Part shown: positions 1-5,946 of the stretch, one piece after another
How positions within the stretch are numbered: the first letter of the stretch is position 1
Layout: the number at the start of each line of letters is the position of its first letter
Assembly: GCA_017380995.1 (NCBI GenBank)
Contig: JAFOCY010000140.1
Location: 1-6,552, forward strand
DNA: 6,552 nt
Direction: 5' to 3'
DNA from: Oscillibacter sp.
Lineage (GTDB): Bacteria > Bacillota > Clostridia > Oscillospirales > Oscillospiraceae
The notes under the pieces: model-generated
Told to the model about the DNA's origin: nothing
Seen by the model: only the letters and a program-made list of their open reading frames with translations
Databases searched by the model: none
Position numbers and translations under genes: made by a program

Positions 1-1
1 G

Positions 2-481
2 CGCTTTGCGGAAGAAGCCATGGCCAAGTATCCCGGCGTGGAGGTCATCCCCGTTGCCGACCCTGAGGCAGCCGTCCGGGAGAGTGATATCACCGTCACC
101 GTGACGCTGGCCAACGAACCCATCGTCCACTCCGAGTGGCTGAAAAAGGGTACCCTGCTGATGAACCTGGCAGACTATGAGGTGAGCTACAACTGCGTGC
201 GCAAGGCGGATAAGATCGTGGTGGACAACTGGGAGACCATCAAGCACCGCCTGGTGAGCACCGTGGCCCTGATGGCCCACGAGGGCCTCATCAAGGACGA
301 GGATATCCACGCCCAGCTGGGCCAGATCCTCAATGGCAGTAAGACGGGCCGTGAGAACGATGAAGAGATCATCTATTTCAACGCCGTTGGCACCGGTATT
401 TTGGACCTGGCTGTTGCCACCCGCTGCTACCGCAAGGCCGTTGCCGAGGGCAAGGGCACCACGGTCAATTATTGGGAATAA
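2..481 (+). CDS. Ornithine cyclodeaminase / mu-crystallin family protein, C-terminal part (5' end outside window)
   Basis: The frame is open from base 2, upstream of the first ATG (base 20), so this is the last 159 residues of a gene starting before the window. Visible sequence fits the NAD(P)-binding OCD/mu-crystallin fold: the latter Rossmann part (YPGVEVIPVADPEAAVRESD, then ITVTVT and a GEWLK-like HSEWLKKGT), a KADKIVVDNWE strand, an ALMAHEGLI..EDIHAQLGQIL helix, and the family's C-terminal signature NDEEIIYFNAVGTGILDLAVA. Family members include ornithine cyclodeaminase (ornithine to proline plus ammonia), alanine dehydrogenases, ketimine reductases and proteins annotated as tyramine oxidase subunit B. 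The substrate cannot be decided from this fragment. The gene ends in TAA five bases before a strong hairpin, so it closes its own transcription unit and is not co-transcribed with the iron operon. Family assignment is firm; substrate is unknown. Confidence 0.85.
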   Translation, partial: RFAEEAMAKYPGVEVIPVADPEAAVRESDITVTVTLANEPIVHSEWLKKGTLLMNLADYEVSYNCVRKADKIVVDNWETIKHRLVSTVALMAHEGLIKDEDIHAQLGQILNGSKTGRENDEEIIYFNAVGTGILDLAVATRCYRKAVAEGKGTTVNYWE

Positions 482-485
482 GCAC

Positions 486-519
486 AAAAGAGCGTTTCCG
501 GAAACGGAAACGCTCTTTT
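486..519 (+). terminator. Rho-independent terminator after the cyclodeaminase-family gene
   Basis: A perfect 15-bp inverted repeat, AAAAGAGCGTTTCCG (486-500) and its exact complement (505-519), encloses a GAAA tetraloop. The descending arm ends in TTTT and the ascending arm begins with AAAA, so it could terminate from both directions. It starts five bases after the stop codon and separates this gene from the feo operon. Confidence 0.9.
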
Positions 520-593
520 GGTGTCTCACACAGCGTTTTTTGGCCCTGGGGGAAAAGTTCCTGGATTTCGATACGGGTTGTGGTATTTGCTCC

Positions 594-622
594 TTGCATT
601 TGTGGGTGAGGGGGAGTATAAT
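594..622 (+). promoter_or_regulatory. Sigma-A promoter of the feoAB operon
   Basis: TTGCAT (594-599, five of six consensus bases) is followed after exactly 17 bases by a perfect TATAAT (617-622). Transcription would start near 629-630, leaving a leader of about 30 bases with AAGGAG (648-653) seven bases before the ATG at 661. No convincing Fur-like or DtxR/IdeR-like palindrome was found over the promoter, so how iron controls it is not visible here. Confidence 0.75.
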
Positions 623-660
623 GCGAGCGTTAGATAAGACAAACTCGAAGGAGAAAGACC

Positions 661-3006
661 ATGACACTGAAAGATATCCCCGTGGGACTCAGTGCTGTTA
701 TTCAGACGGTGGGTGGCGAAGGAGCCCTGCGGCAGCACCTTTTGGATATGGGTGTTATCCCCGGGGCGGAGGTCACTGTGGTGAAGTTGGCTCCCATGGG
801 AGATCCTATGGAAGTGCAGCTTCACGGCTACGAGCTGACGCTGCGCCTGGCGGATGCGGCGCAGATCGCTGTCCGTCCCATTCCAAAGCGCAGTGAGCAG
901 CGGGAAGAAAAAAAGACCACGGAAAAAGCAAATCACCCCGGCCTGGGCGAGGGCGGCATCTATCATAGCCGTAAGTCGGAAAGTCCTTTACCTGAGGGCA
1001 CGGTACTGACCTATGCGCTGGTGGGAAACCAGAACTGCGGCAAAACCACCCTCTTTAACCAGCTCACCGGTTCCAACCAGCATGTGGGCAATTTCCCAGG
1101 CGTTACCGTGGACCGCAAGGACGGCGTGATCAAGGGTCACCCGGAAACGCTGGTGACGGATCTGCCGGGCATCTACTCCATGTCTCCCTACAGCAGTGAA
1201 GAAGTGGTCTCCCGGAATTTTGTGCTGCAGGAAAAGCCCAGAGCCATCATCAATATCGTCGATGCCACCAATATTGAGCGGAACCTGTACCTGACCATGC
1301 AGCTGCTGGAAATGGATACGCCCATGGTGGTGGCGCTGAACATGATGGATGAGGTCACGGGCAACGGCGGCGCCATTGATATCAACCGTATGGAAACGGC
1401 CCTGGGCGTGCCTGTTGTGCCCATCTCTGCGGCGAAGAACCAGGGTGTGGAGGAGCTTGTCAAGCACGCGCTGCACATTGCCCACTATCAGGAAAAGCCC
1501 CTGCGCCAGGACTATTGCGACGAGACAGAGTCCAACGGTGCGGTTCACCGCTGCCTCCATGCGGTGATCCATCTCATTGAAGACCACGCCCGAAGCGCCG
1601 GCCTTCCCGTGCGCTTTGCCGCCGGAAAATTGGTGGAGGGAGATGCGCTGATCCTGGAGCAGCTCCGGCTGGACCAGAACGAAAAGGAGATGCTGGAACA
1701 CATCATCTGCCAGATGGAGACGGAGCGGGGATTGGACCGCAACGCCGCTATGGCGGATATGCGCTTTCGCTTCATCCAAAAGGTCTGCCGCCAGACGGTG
1801 ATCAAGCCCCGGGAGAGCCGGGAGCATCTGCGCAGCCAGAAGCTGGACCGCGTACTGACGGGAAAATACACCGCTATCCCCTGTTTTGTTGGCATCATGG
1901 CGCTGATGTTTTACCTGACCTTCAATGTGGTGGGTGCATGGTTCCAGGGGATCCTGGAGGCAGGGATCGAGGCGCTTACGGCCGCGGTGGACGGCGCGTT
2001 GGCCGCCGCCCATGTCAATGCCGCCATCCACAGCCTGATCATTGATGGCATTTTTGCGGGTGTGGGCAGCGTTTTGAGCTTTTTGCCCATCATCGTGGTG
2101 CTGTTTTTCTTCCTTTCTATGCTGGAGGACAGCGGTTACATTGCCCGTGTTGCCTTTTTTATGGATAAGCTCCTGAGAAAGATCGGCCTTTCCGGCCGCA
2201 GCATCGTGCCCATGCTCATCGGCTTTGGCTGCACGGTGCCTGCCGTCATGGCCACCCGTACGCTGCCCAGTGAGCGGGACCGCAAGATGACCATTTTGCT
2301 CACGCCCTTTATGAGCTGCACCGCAAAGCTGCCCATTTACGCCTTCTTTGTGGATGCCTTTTTCCCCGGGCAGGGGGGCCTGATCATGACGGGGCTGTAT
2401 GTACTGGGTATTTTGGTTGGTATTTTGGTGGCCTTTTTCTATAAGGAGACGCTGTTCCAGGGAGAGGCGGTTCCTTTTGTGATGGAGCTTCCCAACTACC
2501 GTTTGCCCGGGGCCAAGAATGTTGCCCGTCTTCTTTGGGAAAAGGCCAAGGACTTTTTGCAGCGGGCCTTCTCGGTCATTCTGATCGCAACGGTCCTGGT
2601 GTGGTTCCTGCAGAACTTTGACCTCAGGTTGAACATGGTGGCAGACCCTGAAAACAGCATTCTTGCTGCCGTGTCCGGACTGCTGGTTCCCATTTTTGCC
2701 CCCTTGGGACTTGGCGATTGGCGGATCTGTACGGCGTTTATCTCCGGCTTTATGGCCAAGGAGAGCGTGGTGTCCACGCTGGAGATCCTCTTTAGCGGCG
2801 CGGTGACCTCCGCCATTTCTCCCCTGGCTGCGGCGGCTATTCTGGTGTTCAGCCTGCTGTATACGCCCTGCGTTGCGGCCATTGCCTCGGTGAAACGGGA
2901 GCTGGGCGGCAAGTGGGCTCTGGGTGTTGCCCTATGGCAGTGTGCGGTGGCCTGGATCGCTGCGCTGGTGGTGCGGGTCATCCTGCTGATGGCCGGGGCG
3001 GTGTAA
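661..3006 (+). CDS. feoB: FeoA-FeoB fusion, ferrous iron transporter
   Basis: This single 781-residue protein carries both Feo components that take up Fe(II) across the cytoplasmic membrane. Residues 1-73 are a FeoA (SH3-like) domain, with LLDMGVIPGAEVTVV and LAPMGDPMEVQLHGYELTLR. A charged linker (74-115) follows, then the FeoB G domain: G1 GNQNCGKT (122-129), GNFPGVTV (143-150), G3 DLPG (167-170), G4 NMMD (227-230) and G5 SAA (256-258). Residues about 280-400 are the helical GDI-like spacer. From about 404 to the end is the polytopic permease, with the conserved GFGCTVPAVMATRTL (521-535), LLTPFMSCTAKLPIYAFF (546-563), FMAKESVVSTL (697-707) and YTPCVAAIASVKRE (734-747). Length is that of a normal FeoB plus one FeoA. 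The start has a good AAGGAG site and its own promoter. FeoA-FeoB fusions are known in some bacteria. In G1 the usual Pro of GNPN is Gln. All domains are intact, so it is probably functional. Confidence 0.95.
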   Translation: MTLKDIPVGLSAVIQTVGGEGALRQHLLDMGVIPGAEVTVVKLAPMGDPMEVQLHGYELTLRLADAAQIAVRPIPKRSEQREEKKTTEKANHPGLGEGGIYHSRKSESPLPEGTVLTYALVGNQNCGKTTLFNQLTGSNQHVGNFPGVTVDRKDGVIKGHPETLVTDLPGIYSMSPYSSEEVVSRNFVLQEKPRAIINIVDATNIERNLYLTMQLLEMDTPMVVALNMMDEVTGNGGAIDINRMETALGVPVVPISAAKNQGVEELVKHALHIAHYQEKPLRQDYCDETESNGAVHRCLHAVIHLIEDHARSAGLPVRFAAGKLVEGDALILEQLRLDQNEKEMLEHIICQMETERGLDRNAAMADMRFRFIQKVCRQTVIKPRESREHLRSQKLDRVLTGKYTAIPCFVGIMALMFYLTFNVVGAWFQGILEAGIEALTAAVDGALAAAHVNAAIHSLIIDGIFAGVGSVLSFLPIIVVLFFFLSMLEDSGYIARVAFFMDKLLRKIGLSGRSIVPMLIGFGCTVPAVMATRTLPSERDRKMTILLTPFMSCTAKLPIYAFFVDAFFPGQGGLIMTGLYVLGILVGILVAFFYKETLFQGEAVPFVMELPNYRLPGAKNVARLLWEKAKDFLQRAFSVILIATVLVWFLQNFDLRLNMVADPENSILAAVSGLLVPIFAPLGLGDWRICTAFISGFMAKESVVSTLEILFSGAVTSAISPLAAAAILVFSLLYTPCVAAIASVKRELGGKWALGVALWQCAVAWIAALVVRVILLMAGAV

Positions 3007-3007
3007 G

Positions 3008-3160
3008 ATGAGTCCTGTTGACTTTTTTCTGGTGGGCGTGATCCTGCTGGCGCTGGGCCTGGCGGTGCGCAAGTGCATCCGGGACCACCGAAGCGGCAGG
3101 ACCTGCGGCGGAAACTGCGCCCAGTGCAGCTGCGGCTGTAAGGACCGCTCCTGCAAATGA
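3008..3160 (+). CDS. FeoB-associated Cys-rich membrane protein (50 aa)
   Basis: ATG at 3008 starts one base after the feoB stop (TAAgATG), so translation is probably coupled. The product is 50 residues: MSPVDF, one hydrophobic segment (about residues 6-20, FFLVGVILLALGLAV), a basic stretch (RKCIRDHRSGR), and a Cys-rich tail TCGGNCAQCSCGCKDRSCK. It has seven cysteines, at 23, 33, 37, 40, 42, 44 and 49. This matches the small FeoB-associated Cys-rich membrane proteins that commonly follow feoB in Firmicutes. They are thought to assist Fe(II) transfer or to sit with the FeoB permease, perhaps in a FeoC-like role, but no precise function is established. The strong hairpin that starts six bases after the stop codon makes it the last gene of the operon. 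Recognised from composition, size and position. Confidence 0.85.
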   Translation: MSPVDFFLVGVILLALGLAVRKCIRDHRSGRTCGGNCAQCSCGCKDRSCK

Positions 3161-3165
3161 ATAGG

Positions 3166-3199
3166 ACCGATCCCCGGAGCAAGTGCTCCGGGGATCGGT
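3166..3199 (+). terminator. Hairpin terminator closing the feo operon
   Basis: A 15-bp perfect GC-rich stem (3166-3180 with 3185-3199, CCGATCCCCGGAGC-type arm) with a four-base loop lies just after the Cys-rich gene's stop. The tail (TTGTTC) is only modestly T-rich, so some read-through into the recombinase region is possible. Position and stem strength support a terminator. Confidence 0.75.
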
Positions 3200-3287
3200 T
3201 GTTCAATGGAGAGAGGCCGCTTCTTTTTCACATCTTCATATTGCGAAAAGCCCCTTTCATAAACTGTATAGGAAGGGAGGAATGGAA

Positions 3288-3377
3288 ATGGAGATCGTAT
3301 TTGTCCCCGGCGGGAAGGACCGGGAAGCGCTGGCGGAAGAACTGGTGAAATGGATCCTGGAGGGGGAGAACAGATGA
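3288..3377 (+). CDS. Short ORF (29 aa) upstream of the recombinase, unrecognised
   Basis: The peptide begins MEIVFVPGGKDREALAEELV and continues KWILEGENR. It has a beta-like start followed by an amphipathic acidic helix. The GGGAGG at 3275-3280 is well placed, seven bases before the ATG at 3288. An in-frame ATG at 3282 would add two residues (ME) but sits only one base from that site. Its stop overlaps the ATG of a second short ORF as ATGA. No homology is recognised. The good ribosome site and plausible codon use argue it is translated, perhaps as a leader to the recombinase. It could also be chance. Function unknown. Confidence 0.4.
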   Translation: MEIVFVPGGKDREALAEELVKWILEGENR

Positions 3378-3433
3378 TGCTTTCTTTTTATGTCTACTTG
3401 TGCTATACTGAAAAATATGATGCCCCGTGGTGA
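3374..3433 (+). CDS. Possible 19-aa leader ORF overlapping the recombinase start
   Basis: ATGATG at 3374, preceded by GGGGGAG (3362-3368), encodes MMLSFYVYLCYTEKYDAPW and stops at TGA 3431-3433. It overlaps the previous short ORF by four bases (ATGA, 3374-3377) and the GTG at 3430 in the recombinase frame by four bases (GTGA, 3430-3433). Two successive four-base overlaps would explain how the recombinase is translated without its own ribosome site, by termination-reinitiation. The ORF is very short and an extended -10 element lies inside it, so this is tentative. Confidence 0.2.
   Translation: MMLSFYVYLCYTEKYDAPW
3401..3409 (+). promoter_or_regulatory. Possible extended -10 promoter of the recombinase gene
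   Basis: TGC-TATACT (3401-3409) matches an extended -10 (TGnTATAAT with one mismatch). No good -35 is present; TTTCTT or TTCTTT lies at the right distance in a T-rich stretch. Transcription would begin near 3416, only about 11-14 bases before the GTG start codons, giving a nearly leaderless message. It competes with the alternative of read-through plus coupled translation from the short ORFs. Confidence 0.35.
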
Positions 3434-5004
3434 AGGAGGACCTTCGCCCCACGCTGGTCTACTGCCGGGAGAGCCGGGACGAAAACAGCATCAATTACCA
3501 GCGCATTGAGGTCCAGCGGGATATTCTGCTTGCCTTTTGCCATCGCCGGGGACTGACCAATATCGTGGACGTCATCATGGATGATGACTGCACGGGGACG
3601 GATTTTCACCGCTTCGATGAGATCGTCCGCCGGGTGGCACGCAAGGAGATTCAGGTCATTGTATTTAAGGATGCATCCCGCCTGGGCCGGAATCTGAAGG
3701 AGAGCCTGATCTTCCGGGACTTTATGGCCGAACAAGGCGCGGAGCTTCTTTTTGAGAGCGAGGAATACAACGAGGATTTCTTTCCCCTCAAGGCCTGGTT
3801 CAATGAGCAGCGGGCAAAAGAGGACAGTCTCAAGATCCGCCGGGTGCTGCGGCATAAGATGGAAACAGGAGAGCTGCTGGTAAAGCCTGTTTACGGCTAC
3901 CGCCGTGCAGGCCGCTGCACCATGGTCCCCAGGGAGGAGACTGCGAAGATCGTCCGCTGGCTCTATGAGGAAGCCGCCAAGGGCCGGGGAAGCGGAGAAC
4001 TGGCGGCACAGCTTAACGCCATGGGGGTGCCAACGCCCTCCCAGGCGGCGGGGAACCTTCACGCGACAAGCTGCTGGAATACCCAGCATATCCGCCGGAT
4101 TTTAACAGATCCTGTGTATGTGGGGACGATGGTCCATCATAGAAGCGCCCGGAAAAGCTTTAAGGACCCCAAAACGGTGCGGACCCCCGAGCAGGATTGG
4201 ATCATCCACCGGGACCACCATGCGCCTCTGGTATCCCAGGAGCTTTTTGAAAAAGTACAGGCCCTTCGCCGGCGGTTTCAGCGGGACCGCTATACCCGAA
4301 AGGAACGGCCCTTTTCCGGACTGCTCCGCTGCGGCCGCTGTGGAAGCGCCCTGGTGCTGCGGAAGCGAAAGGACCGGCCGGATGTTTACATCTGCGGAAA
4401 GAACCACCGGGAGGGAGCCGTCAAGGATGAGATTCGCCCCGACTACGGCTGCCGCCCCCACCGCGTGCGGCAGGACCTGCTCTATGAAGCGTCCATTGGG
4501 TATGTGAAGGACTTGCTGGAGGACTCTCACATCAATGTGGGAGAACTGGCGCGCCGGGTGAGCGGCTCAGGCGGCCTGAACCGCAAAGAAGAGTTGGAAG
4601 GAAAGCTTGCCTCTGTGGAGCGGGATATGGATGCCGTCTATGAAGACCGCCTCCGGGGGATCATCCCGGAAGGGCTGTTTGTCCGCAAGTGCGCCGAGCT
4701 ATCTGCCCGGGAAGGGGAATTGCGGAAGCAACTTCAGGAATATTGCGAAAAAATTCAAAAAAAGCCCCCAAAGGAGCAATTGACAGACCTTCAAATGGGG
4801 GATATAATAAACCGCTTGGATGCGCAGGGCCTTACCAAAGAGCAGCTTCGGCTGGTATTTGAATGCGTTGTGGTCTTTGAGCCGGGAGAGATCCGGGAAG
4901 AAGACCGGGAGCGCCTGAAGCTGAGCCGGGAGAGCTACGGACGCATCCAAGCAGAAGGCGGACTGGTGTTTTTGGAACAGGCCCGCCGCCTTGTGGACCC
5001 ATAA
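3427..5004 (+). CDS. Large serine recombinase (site-specific integrase)
   Basis: A 525-residue large serine recombinase, the class that integrates and excises phages and conjugative or mobilisable elements through a covalent phosphoserine link. The N-terminal resolvase domain (about 8-145) has LVYCRES with nucleophile Ser16 next to Arg14, and VFKDASRLGRN (79-89) with Arg85 and Arg88. The recombinase DNA-binding domain follows (about 155-285: PVYGYRR, LYEEAAKG, ELAAQLNAMGVPTP, HIRRILTDPVYVGTM). Next is a zinc ribbon with Cys302, Cys305, Cys323 and Cys342 (LLRCGRCGSALV, YICG). A predicted coiled coil (about 385-447) and a short C-terminal segment end the protein, all as expected for a complete enzyme. 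An in-frame TGA at 3418 limits the start to GTG 3427 or 3430. Neither has an upstream Shine-Dalgarno; a GAAGGAGGA lies just after them. Its stop is directly followed by mid-murA sequence, suggesting the enzyme sits at the edge of its own element. Confidence 0.93.
   Translation: MVKEDLRPTLVYCRESRDENSINYQRIEVQRDILLAFCHRRGLTNIVDVIMDDDCTGTDFHRFDEIVRRVARKEIQVIVFKDASRLGRNLKESLIFRDFMAEQGAELLFESEEYNEDFFPLKAWFNEQRAKEDSLKIRRVLRHKMETGELLVKPVYGYRRAGRCTMVPREETAKIVRWLYEEAAKGRGSGELAAQLNAMGVPTPSQAAGNLHATSCWNTQHIRRILTDPVYVGTMVHHRSARKSFKDPKTVRTPEQDWIIHRDHHAPLVSQELFEKVQALRRRFQRDRYTRKERPFSGLLRCGRCGSALVLRKRKDRPDVYICGKNHREGAVKDEIRPDYGCRPHRVRQDLLYEASIGYVKDLLEDSHINVGELARRVSGSGGLNRKEELEGKLASVERDMDAVYEDRLRGIIPEGLFVRKCAELSAREGELRKQLQEYCEKIQKKPPKEQLTDLQMGDIINRLDAQGLTKEQLRLVFECVVVFEPGEIREEDRERLKLSRESYGRIQAEGGLVFLEQARRLVDP
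4780..4808 (+). promoter_or_regulatory. Perfect consensus promoter inside the recombinase gene, facing murA'/ftsQ
   Basis: TTGACA (4780-4785) and TATAAT (4803-4808) are separated by exactly 17 bases, a perfect match to the sigma-A consensus. It lies in an AT-rich patch (about 4740-4812) of an otherwise GC-rich gene, where the protein reads KKPPKEQLTDLQMGDIINRL. Transcription would begin near 4815, run through the last ~190 bases of the recombinase gene, then into the murA remnant and ftsQ. An outward promoter near an element's end could supply the genes downstream of the insertion. The motif is certain; its activity is inferred. Confidence 0.6.
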
Positions 5005-5938
5005 AGCATCGCACCCCGGTGGCTGCGAACTGGGGCCCAGACCCATCGACCTGCATCTTTCAGGCCTTCGGGACTTGGGCGCGGAGATCGTGGAAAGCGG
5101 CGGCGTGATCCGCTGCACCGCCCCAAAACTCAAAGGCTGCCGTCTGGTGCTGGGCTTTCCCTCTGTGGGAGCTACGGAAAACCTGATGCTTTCAGCCTGC
5201 GGCGCGGAAGGGGACACCACCATTGAAAACGCCGCCTGCGAGCCGGAGATCCAGGATTTGCAGGATTTTTTGAATTGCTGCGGCGCGAAGATCACCGGCG
5301 GCGGGACCTCCACCATCACCGTCCGGGGCGGACAGTCTCTTCATGGGGGTGGGAGCTATCCCATCATGCCGGACCGTATCGTCACCGCTACTTACCTCTG
5401 CGCCTGCGCATCTGCGGGCGGAGATGTGTACATCCGGGATGCCAGGGAGGACCATCTTTCCGCCGTTACCGAGACGCTGCGCCGTGCGGGCTGTCATGTC
5501 CGCTCGGACGAGGGAGGGGTCCGCTGCCTGAGGCGCGGACGGCTCCGGGCGGTCCCGGCGGTGCGTACCGCCCCGTATCCCGGCTTCCCCACAGACGCCC
5601 AGGCCGTTTTGATGGCGGCGCTGCTGAAGGGGGAGGGGACCACGGTTTTTGAGGAAAATATGTTTGAAAACCGCTACCGCCACGTGGATGAGCTGCGCCG
5701 TATGGGCGCGGATATCCGGGTTTCGGGCCGGGCGGCGGTAGTGAGCGGAGTGGAGCGCCTCAGCGGCGCGGCTGTAGCGGCAACAGACCTCCGGGGCGGC
5801 GCGGCGCTGTGCGTGGCGGCCCTGGGAGCGGAAGGAGCTACCCGGGTACGCCAGACCGCCCATATCCGCCGGGGATACGAGGATATCGCCCGGGACCTGC
5901 GGGCGCTGGGCGCCCAGATATACGACAGAGAGGAGTAA
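4991..5938 (+). pseudogene. murA: murA 3' portion: UDP-GlcNAc 1-carboxyvinyltransferase lacking its N-terminus
   Basis: The frame encodes residues matching E. coli MurA from about position 112 to the end. MurA transfers enolpyruvate from PEP to UDP-GlcNAc, the first committed step of peptidoglycan synthesis. Kept are PGGC with active-site Cys (E. coli Cys115; residue 12 here), the RPIDLH Arg (Arg120), FPTD Asp (Asp305; residue 202), ATDLR Arg (Arg371; residue 268) and HIRRGYE Arg (Arg397; residue 294), with the C-terminal DLRALGAQI. Missing are about the first 111 residues, including the Lys22-Asn23 and Arg91 active-site positions, so the fragment alone should be inactive. The only start codon near the junction is TTG 4991, overlapping the recombinase by 14 bases and lacking a ribosome site; the next in-frame ATG is at 5186. 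No frameshift or stop interrupts the remnant, so the insertion may be recent or excisable. If excision restores murA, this is an interrupted gene rather than a dead one. A second murA elsewhere would explain viability. Confidence 0.85.
4999..5017. other. Probable element-chromosome junction (attR-like) within murA
   Basis: The recombinase reading frame ends at TAA 5002-5004, and alignment to the MurA family can be recognised from about codon 5012 (H-PGGCELGPRPIDLH). The switch therefore falls within about 4999-5017. The murA side carries a short dyad, CACC-CC-GGTG (5012-5021), overlapping the codons before the active-site Cys. The exact crossover dinucleotide cannot be placed without the empty site or the other junction. 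Confidence 0.45.
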
Positions 5939-5946
5939 GAACGCAA

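Noticed and set aside
594..660. Fur, DtxR or IdeR operator over the feo promoter
   Set aside because: No palindrome resembling these boxes was found; TTAGATAAG near 630 is only a weak half-match.
333..896. 187-codon + strand frame crossing the terminator and promoter before feoAB
   Set aside because: It spans the end of the cyclodeaminase gene, the hairpin and the feoA start in another frame; no domain and a chance-like composition.
988..2031. 347-codon open frame on the - strand opposite feoAB
   Set aside because: The + strand protein is an unmistakable FeoB; the antisense translation is His/Gln/Val-rich with no recognisable domain, typical of a shadow frame in GC-rich DNA.
3241..3270. TTGCGA-N18-TGTATA as a promoter for the 29-aa ORF
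   Set aside because: Both boxes are poor, and the transcript would begin inside the ribosome site at 3271-3280.
3417..3506. ATGATG at 3417 as an alternative start of the recombinase
   Set aside because: It is in a different frame (MMPRGEGG...) that stops after about 30 codons; using it would need a frameshift for which no slippery site is visible.
4996..5046. Direct repeat GACCCAT at 4996-5002 and 5040-5046 flanking the junction, as an att repeat
   Set aside because: It is only 7 bases, and the second copy is explained by the conserved RPID codons of MurA. Direct repeats from integration should lie at opposite ends of an element, not 44 bases apart.
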